From NCBI RefSeq assembly GCF_032118995.1, contig NC_092660.1:1937501-2001500 (forward strand): 64,000 nt of DNA. The letters run 5' to 3'. Below the pieces are notes generated by a model, which was not told the origin of the DNA, ran no database searches, and saw nothing but the letters and a program-made list of their open reading frames with translations. Shown piece after piece: positions 33,001 through 43,526 of this stretch. Made by a program: the position numbers and the translations under genes. How positions within the stretch are numbered: position 1 is the stretch's first letter; every line of letters begins with the position of its first letter. Source of the stretch: Asterias amurensis. Lineage: Eukaryota > Echinodermata > Asteroidea > Forcipulatida > Asteriidae.

Positions 33001-35714
33001 GCGTAACAAGGTCCGTCAGCAACTGATACATATTGGGATCAAGCATGTGTGTACCGTCCCCGCAACTACGGAACGATACATAGGGCGGCGGGCAGCAAAT
33101 AAGACCGTACTTTAATGACCATCTTAATTTACAAACAACCAATTGTGTCATGTCTTTTGTTGGTCTGTACTTTTGTTTGCATGTCTATCTGTTTTTTCTG
33201 TTTCTTCGTCTGTCTGGCTGTTTTTTACAAGCCTCTGCTCATCAAAAACGGCCCCATACTCTGTTTATTACATTTAATTTACTCCCAGTTTTTATATTGT
33301 ACTCTGCGTATTGTGAGTGTCGACGTCCATTCCGCAAACGGTCAGTGCAAAAATTACATCATTGACCTGACCTCATTGACTTAATGAGGCTGGAAGATAA
33401 GTTTGTTGAAGGCCTCGTTGGATATAGGACACAGAAGCGCTATATTTTTCTGTATTCCACTCGCGCTTGTGTGATAACTTATATTATGTTTACTTTTACT
33501 TAATGATACTTTTGCTTTACTCCGTTATACATGTAATTGTTGATATTTTGTATGGAAGTATGACAAAAAATGTGTATTTGAATTTGAATTTGAATTCCAA
33601 GACTACTTTTTAACGAGCTCTGACACATATAACCTAGATTCTCACAACTTTCATCTGATTTCCGCTTGTTTTCCATAAGAATTTTTGATCATTAGTGTAA
33701 AAAATCACTCCTGTTTCCTTATCACTTTCTAGATTATTTGTAAACCTTTTCTTCATTTCTACATTTCTTGTTTTAATATATTTGTTTCATGATCATCTCT
33801 TCTCGTTTTTGTCAGAACACTTATTCAGGTAACATTTTAACATCCCCACTTCCTTTTCCATCGGCATTTTTCCTGCTTTTAACCCTTCTGCTTTAAAGCC
33901 TCTCTGATCTATTTTTATTTTATTTTTGCAAATAGAATTACAAGTAAGTGGATTAGGATTAACCTTATGCATTCAGATGGTTTGGCAAGGCTCCAGAAAA
34001 TATATGGCATCCAAAGTGGCCGATTTGATTATTGTTGAAGGGTGTCGACGTTCAAGAGGGATGTCCAAAAGAAACCCAGACACCCCTCTTGCCCTCTGGT
34101 GCTTCCAAGTTGGGGAGGGGCTCTATACCAACATTGCTTTGGGAATGGGAGACTTTTGGGACGCTTGGTGGCAGCAGACTTACCAGGTAAAATCCATTGT
34201 TCTCGGTCATGTGCGCATGCTCAGAAGTACGTAAACAATGGATATTTACCTGGTAAGTCTGCTGCCACCTAGCATTCCAAAGTCTCCCATTGGAGCTGTG
34301 GAATTTATCTTAAGAGGGAATTTTAAAGAAGGGCTCCAGTGTTAACGGCAGGTTTGAGACACCCCTCTTACCCAGTGGTGCAACCAAGTGGGCGAGGGGG
34401 GGGGGGGGTTGCTTTATAACAACATTACTTTGGAAATTGGAGCTGTGGACCTGATCTTAAGAGGGAATTTTAAAGAAGGGCTCCAGTGTTAATGGCAGGT
34501 TTGAGACACCCCTCTTACCCAGTGGTGCATCCAAGTTGTGGGGGGGTGGGGGGCTTTATAACGACATTACTTTGAAAATTGGAGCTGTGGACTTGATCTT
34601 AAGAGGGAATTTTAAAGAAGGGCTCCAGTGTTAACGGCAGGTTTGAGACACCCCTCTTACCCAGTGGTGCAACCAAGTGGGGGAGGGGGGGGGTTGCTTT
34701 ATAACAACGTTGCTTTGGAAATTGGAGCTGTAGACTTGATCTTAAGAGGGAATTTTAAAGAAGGGCTCCAGTGTTAACGGCAGGTTTGAGACACCCCTCT
34801 TACCCAGTATGTCTCCTGCAGCCAGAGTCCCAAAAGTCCCCCATTCCTAATTGGTATCAAGGTTCAAGGAGGTGCTGCATGGGGGCCATTTGGGTTTTCT
34901 TCTTGCTCATTTTCCCTCAAGAATCTGGGAGGCTTTGCATGATAGTATAAACTTTTCAAAAATGGGTGTTTGGGGATTGCTCTTTTAAAATGATTGCCTC
35001 TGGGTTTCTTTCCTGGCCAGCATAATATTTACCTAAAGTACAAGTATTTAAATTCTAGAATATTCCTGTTGAACAATCAACATCCCGTCTCTGTATTTTT
35101 ACTTCTAATAATTAGCAGTTTCTATTTTTTAATCCATAATTAATCCCTTCCTTCATCCGTCCGACTAACACATTAATAAGTCGTCCTGTTGGTGCCAAAA
35201 CGTCATATCTCGGCGCGTACTTGTTTTGTGTGTACATCCAACCTATATAAACGAGATGCAACATTTTGACAAAATAAACTTGCGCGTTAACAGAAGTGCT
35301 ATTTTAAGAGATACAACATTTTTACAAATTAAACTTGCACGTAACAGAAGTGCCATTTTAAAAAATACAACATTTTGAACAAACGAACTTGTGCTTACAT
35401 GTAACACTTTAAGAGATACAACATTTTTGACAAATTCAATTTGCGCTTAAAGAAGTGCTATTTTAGGAGATACAACAGTTTTTGCACCAACACAAGGATA
35501 ATTGTTCTTTCCTTTTTCTTTTTCTCATACTAAAACACACTCTGAAGCCGTCCGGATTCCTTACGCACAGCGAAGCCAATCACGGGGATTCTACACGTAC
35601 GACGGCGTACGCGGTCGGATAGCACGCAAAGTAGGCGGTGCCGAACGCGCCGTTATCCGACCCGTACCGAGCTCACAGAGTGAAGATCCTCCATGGGGAA
35701 CGAACTACTTTTGA
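27011..35714 (+). CDS. PLPPR-like protein (paralogue b), catalytically degenerate
   Basis: Seven plus-strand coding exons: 27011-27259, 28828-28957, 29803-29980, 31340-31397, 32135-32311, 32684-32818, 35571-35714; 356 aa. Phases (0,1,2,0,0,0) are the same as in paralogue a, and exons 4 and 5 are identical in length (58 and 177 bp). The protein has six likely membrane segments. The C1-like block Q144-x6-T-P152 is followed by YFFSMC. The C2-like block is PSLF (190-193), with the His replaced by Phe. The C3-like block is ER-x5-N-x3-D (238-249), with Ser and His replaced. All three PAP2 motifs are therefore broken, as expected of PLPPRs, which vertebrate work links to membrane protrusion and neurite growth. 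The Ser/Arg-rich tail ends DPPWGTNYF. The coding ATG lies in an exon that seems to start after the AG at 26926, so at least one upstream untranslated exon is expected. Confidence 0.87.
27765..27915 (+). repeat. SINE type B, PLPPR-b intron 1
   Basis: GGCAACCTCGGTAGTCTAGTTGG, GGGTTCGGATCTCACCCGAG, then ACTGAGTATACAGTGCTAACACACATCG and a poly-A run. Confidence 0.88.
28970..29223 (+). repeat. Short M1 copy, PLPPR-b intron 2
   Basis: AGCACTGCAGACACTTTTGG to TGTACAGGTCCTTTAA with the family core reduced. It is followed at once by an M1-like element that starts AAGCCATTGGACACTTTTGG. Confidence 0.75.
30318..30465 (-). repeat. SINE type B, reversed, PLPPR-b intron 3
   Basis: GTGTGTTAGCACTGGATACTC, AATCACAGGCATATTACTCG and GGATGGGATTCGAACCCATGAC, then a second small piece in the other direction (GAAAGTACCGAGTAAATAGTGCTGACACACATCG). 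Confidence 0.85.
31494..31740. repeat. Expanded, degenerate M2 block
   Basis: GTCGTTTTCACAGAGATAGC, then repeated CTAACTTAGGACTTAG and CAAACTCAAGATAAGACTAG words. It looks like two or more M2 copies fused. Confidence 0.7.
31741..32100 (+). repeat. M1 copy, PLPPR-b intron 4
   Basis: CACACCTTTGGTAGTTGTCA through GGGAGCTGTTCTCACAATG to CACCAATAGTGTCA. The left terminus is lost in an adjacent degenerate M2 block, and it ends about 35 bp before the exon 5 acceptor. Confidence 0.85.
32135..32311 (+). CDS. PLPPR-b exon 5, degenerate C3 motif
   Basis: This exon encodes IYITSVFVIKSSKTLKPLIF and then LERLAFHKNSWSDVIAGW. It aligns closely with vertebrate PLPPR proteins as I remember them (YITS...KSS...LKP), including Asn at the catalytic His position. 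This is the strongest single piece of evidence for PLPPR over a catalytic LPP. Confidence 0.9.
34145..34293. repeat. Foldback element M10, PLPPR-b intron 6
   Basis: GGGAGACTTTTGGGACGCTTGGTGGCAGCAG followed by ACTTACCAGGTAAAATCCATTG, inverted as CAATGGATATTTACCTGGTAAG and GTCTGCTGCCACCTAGC. Arms of about 60 bp surround a 30-bp loop. Confidence 0.93.
34293..34810. repeat. Tandem repeat, about 145-bp unit, PLPPR-b intron 6
   Basis: AAGAGGGAATTTTAAAGAAG recurs at about 34311, 34459, 34601 and 34744 (spacing 142-148). Each unit contains GGTTTGAGACACCCCTCTTA and a G-run of varying length. The array adjoins a foldback element at 34145-34293. Confidence 0.9.
35240..35480. repeat. Degenerate tandem repeat before PLPPR-b last exon
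   Basis: Four copies of a roughly 65-bp unit with GATACAACATTTTTACAAAT and AGAAGTGCTATTTTA. It ends about 90 bp before the terminal-exon acceptor. Confidence 0.75.
35571..35714 (+). CDS. PLPPR-b last exon (tail)
   Basis: A 48-codon open frame in phase 0, preceded by ATTCCTTACGCACAG. It is clearly richer in G+C than its surroundings. It is Arg/Ser-rich (RSQSRGFYTYDG) and ends at TGA. An upstream acceptor at 35546 would fit only with an alternative donor four bases downstream of the one used for exon 6. A competing short exon lies at 37806 (see rejected items). Confidence 0.68.
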   Translation, partial: RSQSRGFYTYDGVRGRIARKVGGAERAVIRPVPSSQSEDPPWGTNYF

Positions 35715-35756
35715 TGTAAATTAACACTTCACTGGCTATGTTTTGATCCAATCAGG

Positions 35757-35998
35757 GCCCAATTTGCATGGCTCTGCTTACGATCACCATTCTCCGCGTT
35801 ATGGGCAAGCGCTGAATATCTGCTCTAGCTGTTTAAGCGTAAAATGCCTAGTAACGTGAAGTACGCAAGCGCACAAGCCGAAATTCCCTGCTAACCCGTG
35901 AAACACGCTTGACGGAAGCACAGAATTCCCTGCTTCTGCAAGCGCCGATTCTTTGCTTACATTAAGCGGAGCCATGAAATTAGGCCCTGCTTAAGGAA
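35757..35998. repeat. MITE family M8, just after PLPPR-b stop
   Basis: GGGCCCAATTTGCATGGCTCTGCTTA and the inverted AAGCGGAGCCATGAAATTAGGCCC. It begins about 43 bp beyond the PLPPR-b TGA, so it may supply 3'UTR sequence. Confidence 0.9.
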
Positions 35999-36289
35999 TT
36001 TCCTTTAGAACACACAAACACTATTATAGCACATTACTTCAGGAAAACCTGTAGATGAACAAGAAGTTAGTTTCTTTCTTTTTACTCTCATTAATTGCAG
36101 TATGAGAGAGAAAACATGACAAAACGTATCACATTAAAGAGAATATGAGGTGCTTATGGATTATTCTTCCTGCTTGGACATATAATGCCCCAGAGTTTCG
36201 GCGATATCTCAACAAACATGACCACCTTTTGGAATGAAAGTTTTTCAGGCTAATTTTATACATTTATACAGGATTAAAACAATTTAACA

Positions 36290-36412
36290 ATTCCAAAAAC
36301 CAAAGGTTTACAATACCTTTAAATACATTCCAAAAACCAAAGGGTTACAATGCCTTTAAATACATTCCAAAAACCAAAGGGTTACAATGCCTTTAAATAC
36401 ATTACTTGTGTA
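36290..36412. repeat. 41-bp tandem triplication
   Basis: ATTCCAAAAACCAAAGGGTT ACAATGCCTTTAAATAC occurs three times. The first copy differs by a few bases. Confidence 0.9.
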
Positions 36413-36576
36413 GGTTGACACCTGTTACTATCAAATCCTGCATAAATGGTCCTTGAACTCATTGTTGATGTTGCAATAATCTCATCTGAATACAACCCAA
36501 GCACCTGCTCACAATCCTCACACCTTTCCAATGAGGCAATTAAATTGATTGCTTCTTAGTGTGCGATGCTACTCTA

Positions 36577-36712
36577 AGGCCTTTTCGAAACCACGGCTTT
36601 GGGGCTCCGCGACTGTTTTTACAGTTTGAGCGTGCTTTGTGTATTAGTGCTCAGGGCTTCAGACGGCCTGAAGCCGAATCCAAAGCCGAAGCCGTGGTTT
36701 CGAAAAGGGCCT
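36577..36712. repeat. MITE family M3, second copy
   Basis: AGGCCTTTTCGAAACCACGGCT and GAAGCCGTGGTTTCGAAAAGGGCCT are nearly perfect inverted ends, making this the better preserved copy. Confidence 0.92.
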
Positions 36713-37112
36713 TTAAAGACAGTGGACACTATTGGTAATTGTCAAAGACCAGTCTTCTCACTTGGTGTATCTCAACATATGCATAAAATAACAAACTTGT
36801 GAAAATTTGAGCTCAATTGGTTGACGAAGTTGCAAGAGAATAATGGAAGAAAAAATGCCCTTTTTGCACAAGTTGTGTGCTTTTAGATGCTTGATTTGGA
36901 GACTTCAAAATAAAATTCTGAAGTCTCAAAATCAAATTCAAACATTTAGTGAGAAATTCCTTCTTTCTCAAAAACTATGTTACTTCAGAGGGGGCTGTTT
37001 CTCACAATGTTTTATACTAACAACAGCTCTCCATTGCTCATTACCAAGTAGGGTTTTATGCTAATAATTATTTAGTGTAATTACCAATATTGTCCATGCA
37101 GTTCCTTAAAAG
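36713..37112 (+). repeat. M1 copy adjoining an M3 element
   Basis: TTTAAAGACAGTGGACACTATT begins directly where the M3 element ends. It has the full core hairpin and TTACCAATATTGTCCATGCAG at the right. Confidence 0.88.
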
Positions 37113-37254
37113 TCACAATCACCAACTCTTAACAAATTATCCGGCTAGGAAACGGTGGACTGTGGCTAGTCTAGTCTAGTTAAATTCATAGACAACGTTA
37201 GTTTTTCTGCCACTTCGATTCTTTCTGAACATTTGTCACTGGTTTGATAAGCAG

Positions 37255-37470
37255 GACATATTATGTGTTGGAACTCTCTACCACTTACTCTTAAATCTTG
37301 TCTTATTACACCACAAAAAACAAATCTCTTCTCAAAACTTATCTTATGTCACTGGTTTTCAATGACTAATTTGTTTGTTTCTGTTTTCTTTCGTTTTGTT
37401 ATTCGGTTTTACTGCGCCTTGAACACCCAGCAGGGTGGATATGTGCACATCACAAGTCTTTACCATAATC
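37255..37470 (+). mobile_element. LINE 3'-end fragment
   Basis: The frame reads CWNSLPLTLKSC, typical of the C-terminal end of Jockey/CR1-like reverse-transcriptase proteins. Then comes the shared 3' end CTGCGCCTTGAACACCCAGCAGGGTGG and CATCACAAGTCTT. It is strongly 5'-truncated, as usual for LINEs. Confidence 0.72.
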
Positions 37471-38164
37471 ATTTGTATTATTGCTTTCTCAAAAGAATTT
37501 AGGTTATCTTATAGTTTCTTTCTCAGTAGAAGGCATTGTATCAACTAAATGATCAAATAATTATTTAATCAGTTTTAGTAATAACAATAATAAATCATAC
37601 TTATATAACGCTTCACCCAAAGTCTCTACTCTTTTGGTAGAGTGTTGGTAGGTATTACTTTGGCATTAACCTATCTTTCTGAAAGTTCGTATATGAAATT
37701 TTGGTAGATATGTATATATATAAGACTTTGATATTATTATTATTGTTGGGAAAACAACAGTATTGATAAAGTAATTATTTCTGCAATTCTTCATTTTTTT
37801 CAGAGTCGACGTTGATAGGGGAGAGCGGAGCGCTGGTTTGAGGTCTGAAGCGGAAATTAAAAATGGTCTATCTTGTGACAACATTGGATAAAGCATACAA
37901 AGTTATCACTGTGGAAAACTATTTATAGGAAACAAGAATGCAGAGATACCTTTATCGTGGAACAATTTATCCCAATGTGGTTAGAGGGAATAAATGGTTA
38001 GCTGGTGACATTTGACCTTTTTATGTTTAAATCTCAGACCTGTGACTAAGTAACCCCACCATATTTGTTGGAAGTGATTGTATGTACATAGTTAGGAAAG
38101 GCTTGGCAATCCACACACAAATTAATGAAATTTTGTTTATGTACACTGTAAATTTTGGTACCTG

Positions 38165-38402
38165 GGCCGAATTTCATTTATCGCAGAATTCTGTGTCAAC
38201 GATCACCATTCTTTGCTTACATGGCAAGATAAAGTTCTGCGCTAGCTGTGTAAGCGAATTAAGAATGCCAAGTATTCACATGGAGAGTGCACGCGCACAA
38301 GCAAACAATTCCCTGCTTACCCATGAAATACGCTTGACTCCTTGCTTCCGTAAGTGCCGATACGTTGTTTTTGGTTAGCAGAGCCATGAAATCAGGCTCA
38401 GA
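38165..38402. repeat. MITE family M8, second copy
   Basis: GGGCCGAATTTCATTTATCGCAG, GATCACCATTCTTTGCTTACATGG and TTAGCAGAGCCATGAAATCAGGCTC parallel the copy at 35.76 kb. Confidence 0.88.
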
Positions 38403-40254
38403 TGGGGCAAATATTCTAGAAGCATGTAAAGATGATTTATTTTCCCCTCCTTTATTAGATTTGTAAAACTTTTTTATAACTTAAAAAACTAATTATAGCA
38501 GTGCATTGTATTGAAAACCTTTTTTAAAACTCAAATTTATTGTAAAATGTTTTGTTTTTAATTATATCTAAGTAGTTTGACTATATTAACAAAAAGCACC
38601 ATGGCTCTCAAAAGCTTTGAAGTTTCCAACTTCCAAAAGTTGAAAAGATTTTTGGAATCCGTTTTTACGATGGTTAACCTTGGGCTAGCCTGAACATCTG
38701 ACGTCACACTTCGAGGATCGTGAATAACGCCAGAGACCAGCCTCGAAACCGGCGTGTACTTTCACCTTTGACCTTCATTCATTTCACATAGAGATACGCA
38801 GTCAAATTCTATTGCGGACAGGACAGCAGTGTACTGTTTGGGCATGGAAAGCTCACGTCACTTCACATATCCAATGATATCATTGTATCCAATGGAATCA
38901 CTGGATCTGAGAGCAGGGACCTGTCTTTATCCTTGCGGATAAAGACAGGAGCCCATGCAGTCTAACCTTGGGCTCAATTTCAGACAGCTGCTTAACAGGT
39001 AGTTTTATGCTTGCTGTAAGCACAGGAAAAACAAACTAATGTTCTGACGCTTACTAAAAGTAAATGAACAACATAACACTGCCAGAGCTGCCATTATGTT
39101 CATCTCATTCTCAGGGAGATTTTGTACAACAATCAGGAATATATATTTTGAATTACACTCGACATAAAAGAGAAAAATGTTTCTTCAATTCGAGGAGATT
39201 TTCATATTAAATCACGACTAAGAAAGATTGGGACTATTTTCAGGGAACTTTCTGCAGAACCAAGAAGAGTTGGGAGCTGTACAATGCATGGTGAACATGA
39301 GAAATGGCCGCTTAATTTTTCTGTGAAATACTCTTGAGCTTAAGCAAAATTTTCTGCTAAAGTAAACAGAAGAATGTCACTGGTGAGCAGCTGTATGGAA
39401 ATGGACCCTGACATGCATTCAGGTATTATTCACAGTAAAGATGCAATTTATTTTTAAATTATTGTATAACCTTTTACCAAGTCATATGTTTGTTTCAAAT
39501 AATAGTGTGTAAAATAAAAGACTAACAGATTTAATTCAACACTTGTACTTTTATTTTGGAGTGTGATTATTGAAAGTGAGAGTTTGTGGTGACACCATGT
39601 GTAACTACAGTACTTTGCCGTGTAGATTTGTTCTTTGAAAACTTGTCTTGCTATTTGTTCTACAGCCGCGGAGAAGATTTAGGAACTTGGGAGTCTATCT
39701 TAGTAATTGTCTGGTGTCACGGTCTCAGATGTCCGGTGGACTAAACGTTCCGGATGATGTCACAGGGCATTTTGGCACTAGCCAAGCTTTCCGGATGATG
39801 TAGCTGGGCATTTCAGCATGCTGTCGTTGATCTCCCGTGCTCTGCATGCTGCCGCTGCAAATAAGTCTCTGATACCTATTTTAGTATTTTTGTTCTTTTC
39901 TGATTCTTTTCTGTTCAGACGCATTCTGTTGGCACATCTTGTATTTAGAAGTGGATTGATGGTTTATACTCGATTATGTGATTGCTTTTTTTCACAATAC
40001 TGTTGTGAACTTGTTCACCGCTCGATTTACTTGTAGACGCCGACTTTCTTTCGCTTGCTGTGCGCAGGTATGGCATGACCTAATACTACCGTATTTGGTA
40101 GTCCGGAGCTTTTAGAAGACCGGATATTGGAGACCAACGACACTGGTACTAGTGGACTCCTCATGATTAACTTCATTGTCGCAGAAAGTATTTTTATTTA
40201 GACTCAAATGTTTGATTAGCCTGCTCAAGTCATCGTTAATAGTCTGTATCGAGT
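38403..40254. other. Spacer between PLPPR-b and ATP6V0B
   Basis: Mixed low-copy sequence with M13-like words at 38970-39410. Short frames near 39.8 kb have no family features. No gene seen. Confidence 0.45.
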
Positions 40255-40715
40255 AGACGTGACACTTGTGTCCTTAAGCAAGACACTAAATTATTGCTGC
40301 GTCATTCGGATGGGACGTAAAGCCTTTGGTCCCATGTGTTGTGTAACGCACGTAAAAAAAACAAGTGCACTTATCAAAAAGAGAAGGGGTTCGCCCCGGT
40401 GTTCCTGGCTGTGGCTGCTGAATGCGAGCGTAACACCTTGTAAAACCGTTATACATAATTGGGTCTCGTAATTCATAACTTCAATAACCCATCTTTCTGT
40501 TTAATGTATACATTAAGAGATTTGCCCTGGTGTTCCTGGCTGTGGCTTCTGAATGCAAAACCTTGTAAAACCGTTACATGTATACATACATAATTGGGTC
40601 TCATAATTCATAACTTCAATAACCCATCTTTCTGTTTAATGTATACATATATACTTAGCGCCTCGAATACCTTGTTTGGTAGATATGTGCGCTATATAAG
40701 ACTTCGATATTATTT
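40255..40715 (+). repeat. SINE type A body with internal duplication
   Basis: It starts at ACACTTGTGTCCTTAAGCAAG without a tRNA head. The segment TGTTCCTGGCTGTGGCTGCTG through CTTTCTGTTTAATGTATACAT occurs twice (about 40400-40510 and 40525-40650). The end GCGCTATATAAGACTTCGATATTATT is typical of this family. Confidence 0.82.
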
Positions 40716-40862
40716 TTTATGAAGTGTGCACAGTCGACTCTTGTCAAGATGAGCACGGAAGTTTCAAGCTTCCAATCATGGTGGTTGATACAAGTTTTGT
40801 TGCTCAAATGAAAACACCATGTGTGTGTGTTGTAATTTTATTTGTGTTTTGTAAACACCAAA

Positions 40863-40893
<31 letters not shown>

Positions 40894-41754
40894 GGGAGAA
40901 CGAGAGAGGGCTGCTCGAGTTTATTCTCAATACACTGCGGAACGAAACTCCCAGTGATGCTTTTGAGGGCAAATCAAAACTCTGTTTTTTGTCAATGTTG
41001 ATATCCTCTACAGAGGAAAAAAATATCACAATAACTAGAAAGAACTTCACATATTATAAAGTATTTTATTATATTAATACAATGTTCGCCTTTCATGACC
41101 TAACACAAAATATCCATATACATACTTGTACATGTACACAATTAATAGCAACCAATTTAAATTACATTTATGATTATTTGATACATTATTTGCAACATTT
41201 TATGATGACATTACTAAGTGGAACAATCTGGGGAATTTGGAAGGGGGGGGAGGGGCTTTAACTTCTCACTCAAAACCCTTGCACACCAACATTAAAATTA
41301 GGGACAACAAACTTGGAATTGTTATGTTGATGCAATTGTAACATCTGTTGTGCATTACCGGTAAAACAATATACCCCTTGCATTATGATGTCACACTTTA
41401 AAAAAGCACCCTTAATGAGGCAAAAGAAGCCAGAGTATTTACTCTGGGTGCGTAAAAACGTGCGTGTGACCTCTGCGTACTAGTAAGACTGTGTGTAAAT
41501 TTACATGGCTACATGTACACTCGGACTACTGGTTGCCAGGATTTGAATTACATTAGGGCCATAGAAATCAAATACCGAATCTGTCAGTAAATCAAAAGAA
41601 CAAACAAACTTATGAAGATGTTAGTTGAGTTCACAGACGCAACTAAATGAGTTTTACCAAGCTATGCATAGTATGTGATTTACATATGTGACTAATTGAT
41701 ACAGTAGGTTCATAGATGTAACTACATGTATGAGTTTAACCAAGCTTTGCATGT
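40716..41754. other. AT-rich spacer
   Basis: A T-run plus G-run at 40865-40897 and a TACATGTACA-rich patch at 41120-41140. No gene seen. Confidence 0.45.
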
Positions 41755-42095
41755 ATGTGACTCAGTGATACATGTATGTGACTCAGTGATACATCTATGT
41801 GACTCGGTGATACATGTATGTGACTCAGTGATACATGTATGTGACTCAGTGATACATGTATGTGACTCAGTGATACATGTATGTGACTCAGTGATACATG
41901 TATGTGACTCAGTGATACATGTATGTGACTCAGTGATACATGTATGTGACTCAGTGATACATCTATGTGACCTACTGGAGCATGTGATTCACTGATACAT
42001 GTGTGACTCATTGATTCATGTGTGTGACTCATTGTTACATCTATGTGACTCACAAGTACATGTACATGTTTGTGACTCACTGATACATGGATGTA
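41755..42095. repeat. 21-bp minisatellite with AP-1-like sites
   Basis: The unit GTGACTCAGTGATACATGTAT is repeated about ten times almost perfectly to 41966, then in degenerate form to about 42095. Every good unit contains TGACTCA, the AP-1 consensus. A 21-base unit keeps frames open on both strands (HVCDSVI and SLSHIHV repeats), which is an artefact of length, not evidence of coding. Confidence 0.95.
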
Positions 42096-42419
42096 TTCAC
42101 AAATATTTAGAGTGTGCCAGTGGTTTGATTTGCATACAAATTGAAAACTTGATCCTATACTATAAAATCATACTTTTATTCTGAACATTTCTGATATTAA
42201 CTACATGTGTGAAAGGATTATTCAAACTCAACTTGTTAATTAACCTCAATTTTTTAAGACTTTATTACAAAAACATGCAATAAAGAGCGCCATCTATTTT
42301 TATAGAATGATTACATCTGTTATGTTAAGAGTACTGTACAAAACCTAATGGTACTTGGTATGGCTTCACAAAGACCTTAGATTCTACTCAACAGTGTGAT
42401 GTCGCAATACAAATCAGTT

Positions 42420-42632
42420 TGGTGATATTGACAACTCATCTTTTAAAAGATCAATCTTAGCTCTTAGTAAAATCTTCCCCTTACCCAATTTCACTAAGCA
42501 CTAAGATTCATCTTCAGATGAGTTGTCAGTATGACCGTAGTGATATATACTGTGACATCACATTTCGCTTAGTGATTAAGATTGATTCACAGTTAAGATA
42601 AATCTTGGCTCTTCGTAACATTTTAGGGTATA
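42420..42632. repeat. Rearranged M6 relatives
   Basis: ATCTTAGCTCTTAGTAAAATC, then TTTCACTAAGCACTAAGATTC and GACCGTAGTGATATATACTGTGACATCACA. It looks like one partial and one whole copy back to back. Confidence 0.75.
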
Positions 42633-43302
42633 ATTTGCTATTGGAAAGACTGGACATGATTGATTCACAAATAATTCAAGAGGGGCACCAGGGTTGCTTC
42701 ACTTTGTGAGGCGTATTAGCCATGTGTTACTGTGCAGTGTGCATTTTAGGCACCACGCACATGGACTGGTGAGACCCGCTCCATGTCTTTACATGCAAGT
42801 TTTGCTTCCTAAAATGGCAGACCATGTGATGGGCAGACAGTCACTGCATGTAATGTCAGTGCAAGAGGTTTATGTAATGGTAACCAGTTGAACATTCACT
42901 GTTCGATACACAAACTTGGTTCATGGCGGCTGGTTGCCAAAAGCCTGGTTCATAATTCCTGCGAATGTGAATGCGAACTGATTTTTGACTTTGTACATGA
43001 GGGTATATACATGTATACATTAATTCTCATAATATCAAAATAATAGCAACATGAATAATATCGAGACAGATTCTGTTCCCAATAAAACAACTTCTATTAT
43101 TAGAAGCTTTCCGTATAAATCATGTGTAGGTTCGTTGGTTTTGGCGGGAAAAGGTTGAGGGAAGTACAGCATTGGGATCAGTCAGCGGTTACAAGTGGCT
43201 TATACCAAAATGCCAAGAGCAACCGCAAACACGCGCAAACAAGATTTGACCTACAAAGTAAAGGTCATGTCGGGATATGATATTTCCGATGAAGGATATT
43301 AA

Positions 43303-43526
43303 TAGACCGTATTGAATAACCCCTTGGTTGCTATGAAAGTCGCCATCTTGTAGGGCATCGCCATTTTGTAGGGCAAACCCAATGTGCGTCTTATTGCATA
43401 CATCAATAAAGCACGCAGCGTTCCTGGTTAGGTTTCTATGGCACACATGCGCACACGCACATGCTCACAGACGCCATGTTGTAGGGCAGGTTTTTGAATG
43501 GTGACGTCATACTCGATACGGTCTAA
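43303..43526. repeat. MITE with TAGACCGTAT ends (M9)
   Basis: TAGACCGTATTGAATAA and the inverted CTCGATACGGTCTA. The outer TA could be a mariner-type target duplication. Internal CGCCATCTTGTAGGGC words repeat. Confidence 0.8.

Noticed and set aside
33115-33384. Membrane protein in PLPPR-b intron 6
   Set aside because: The hydrophobic run comes from T-rich sequence followed by a (GAATTT)-type tail at 33575. It is more likely an old LINE 3' region, which I could not prove.
37804-37850. Last exon of PLPPR-b at 37806
   Set aside because: It needs the second AG of CAGAG or a different exon 6 donor and gives only 12 residues. The exon at 35571 is longer, in phase and has coding composition. Kept only as an alternative.
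41726-42080. Repetitive 89- and 114-codon frames on both strands
   Set aside because: A 21-bp unit without stops opens frames on both strands; there is no other sign of coding.
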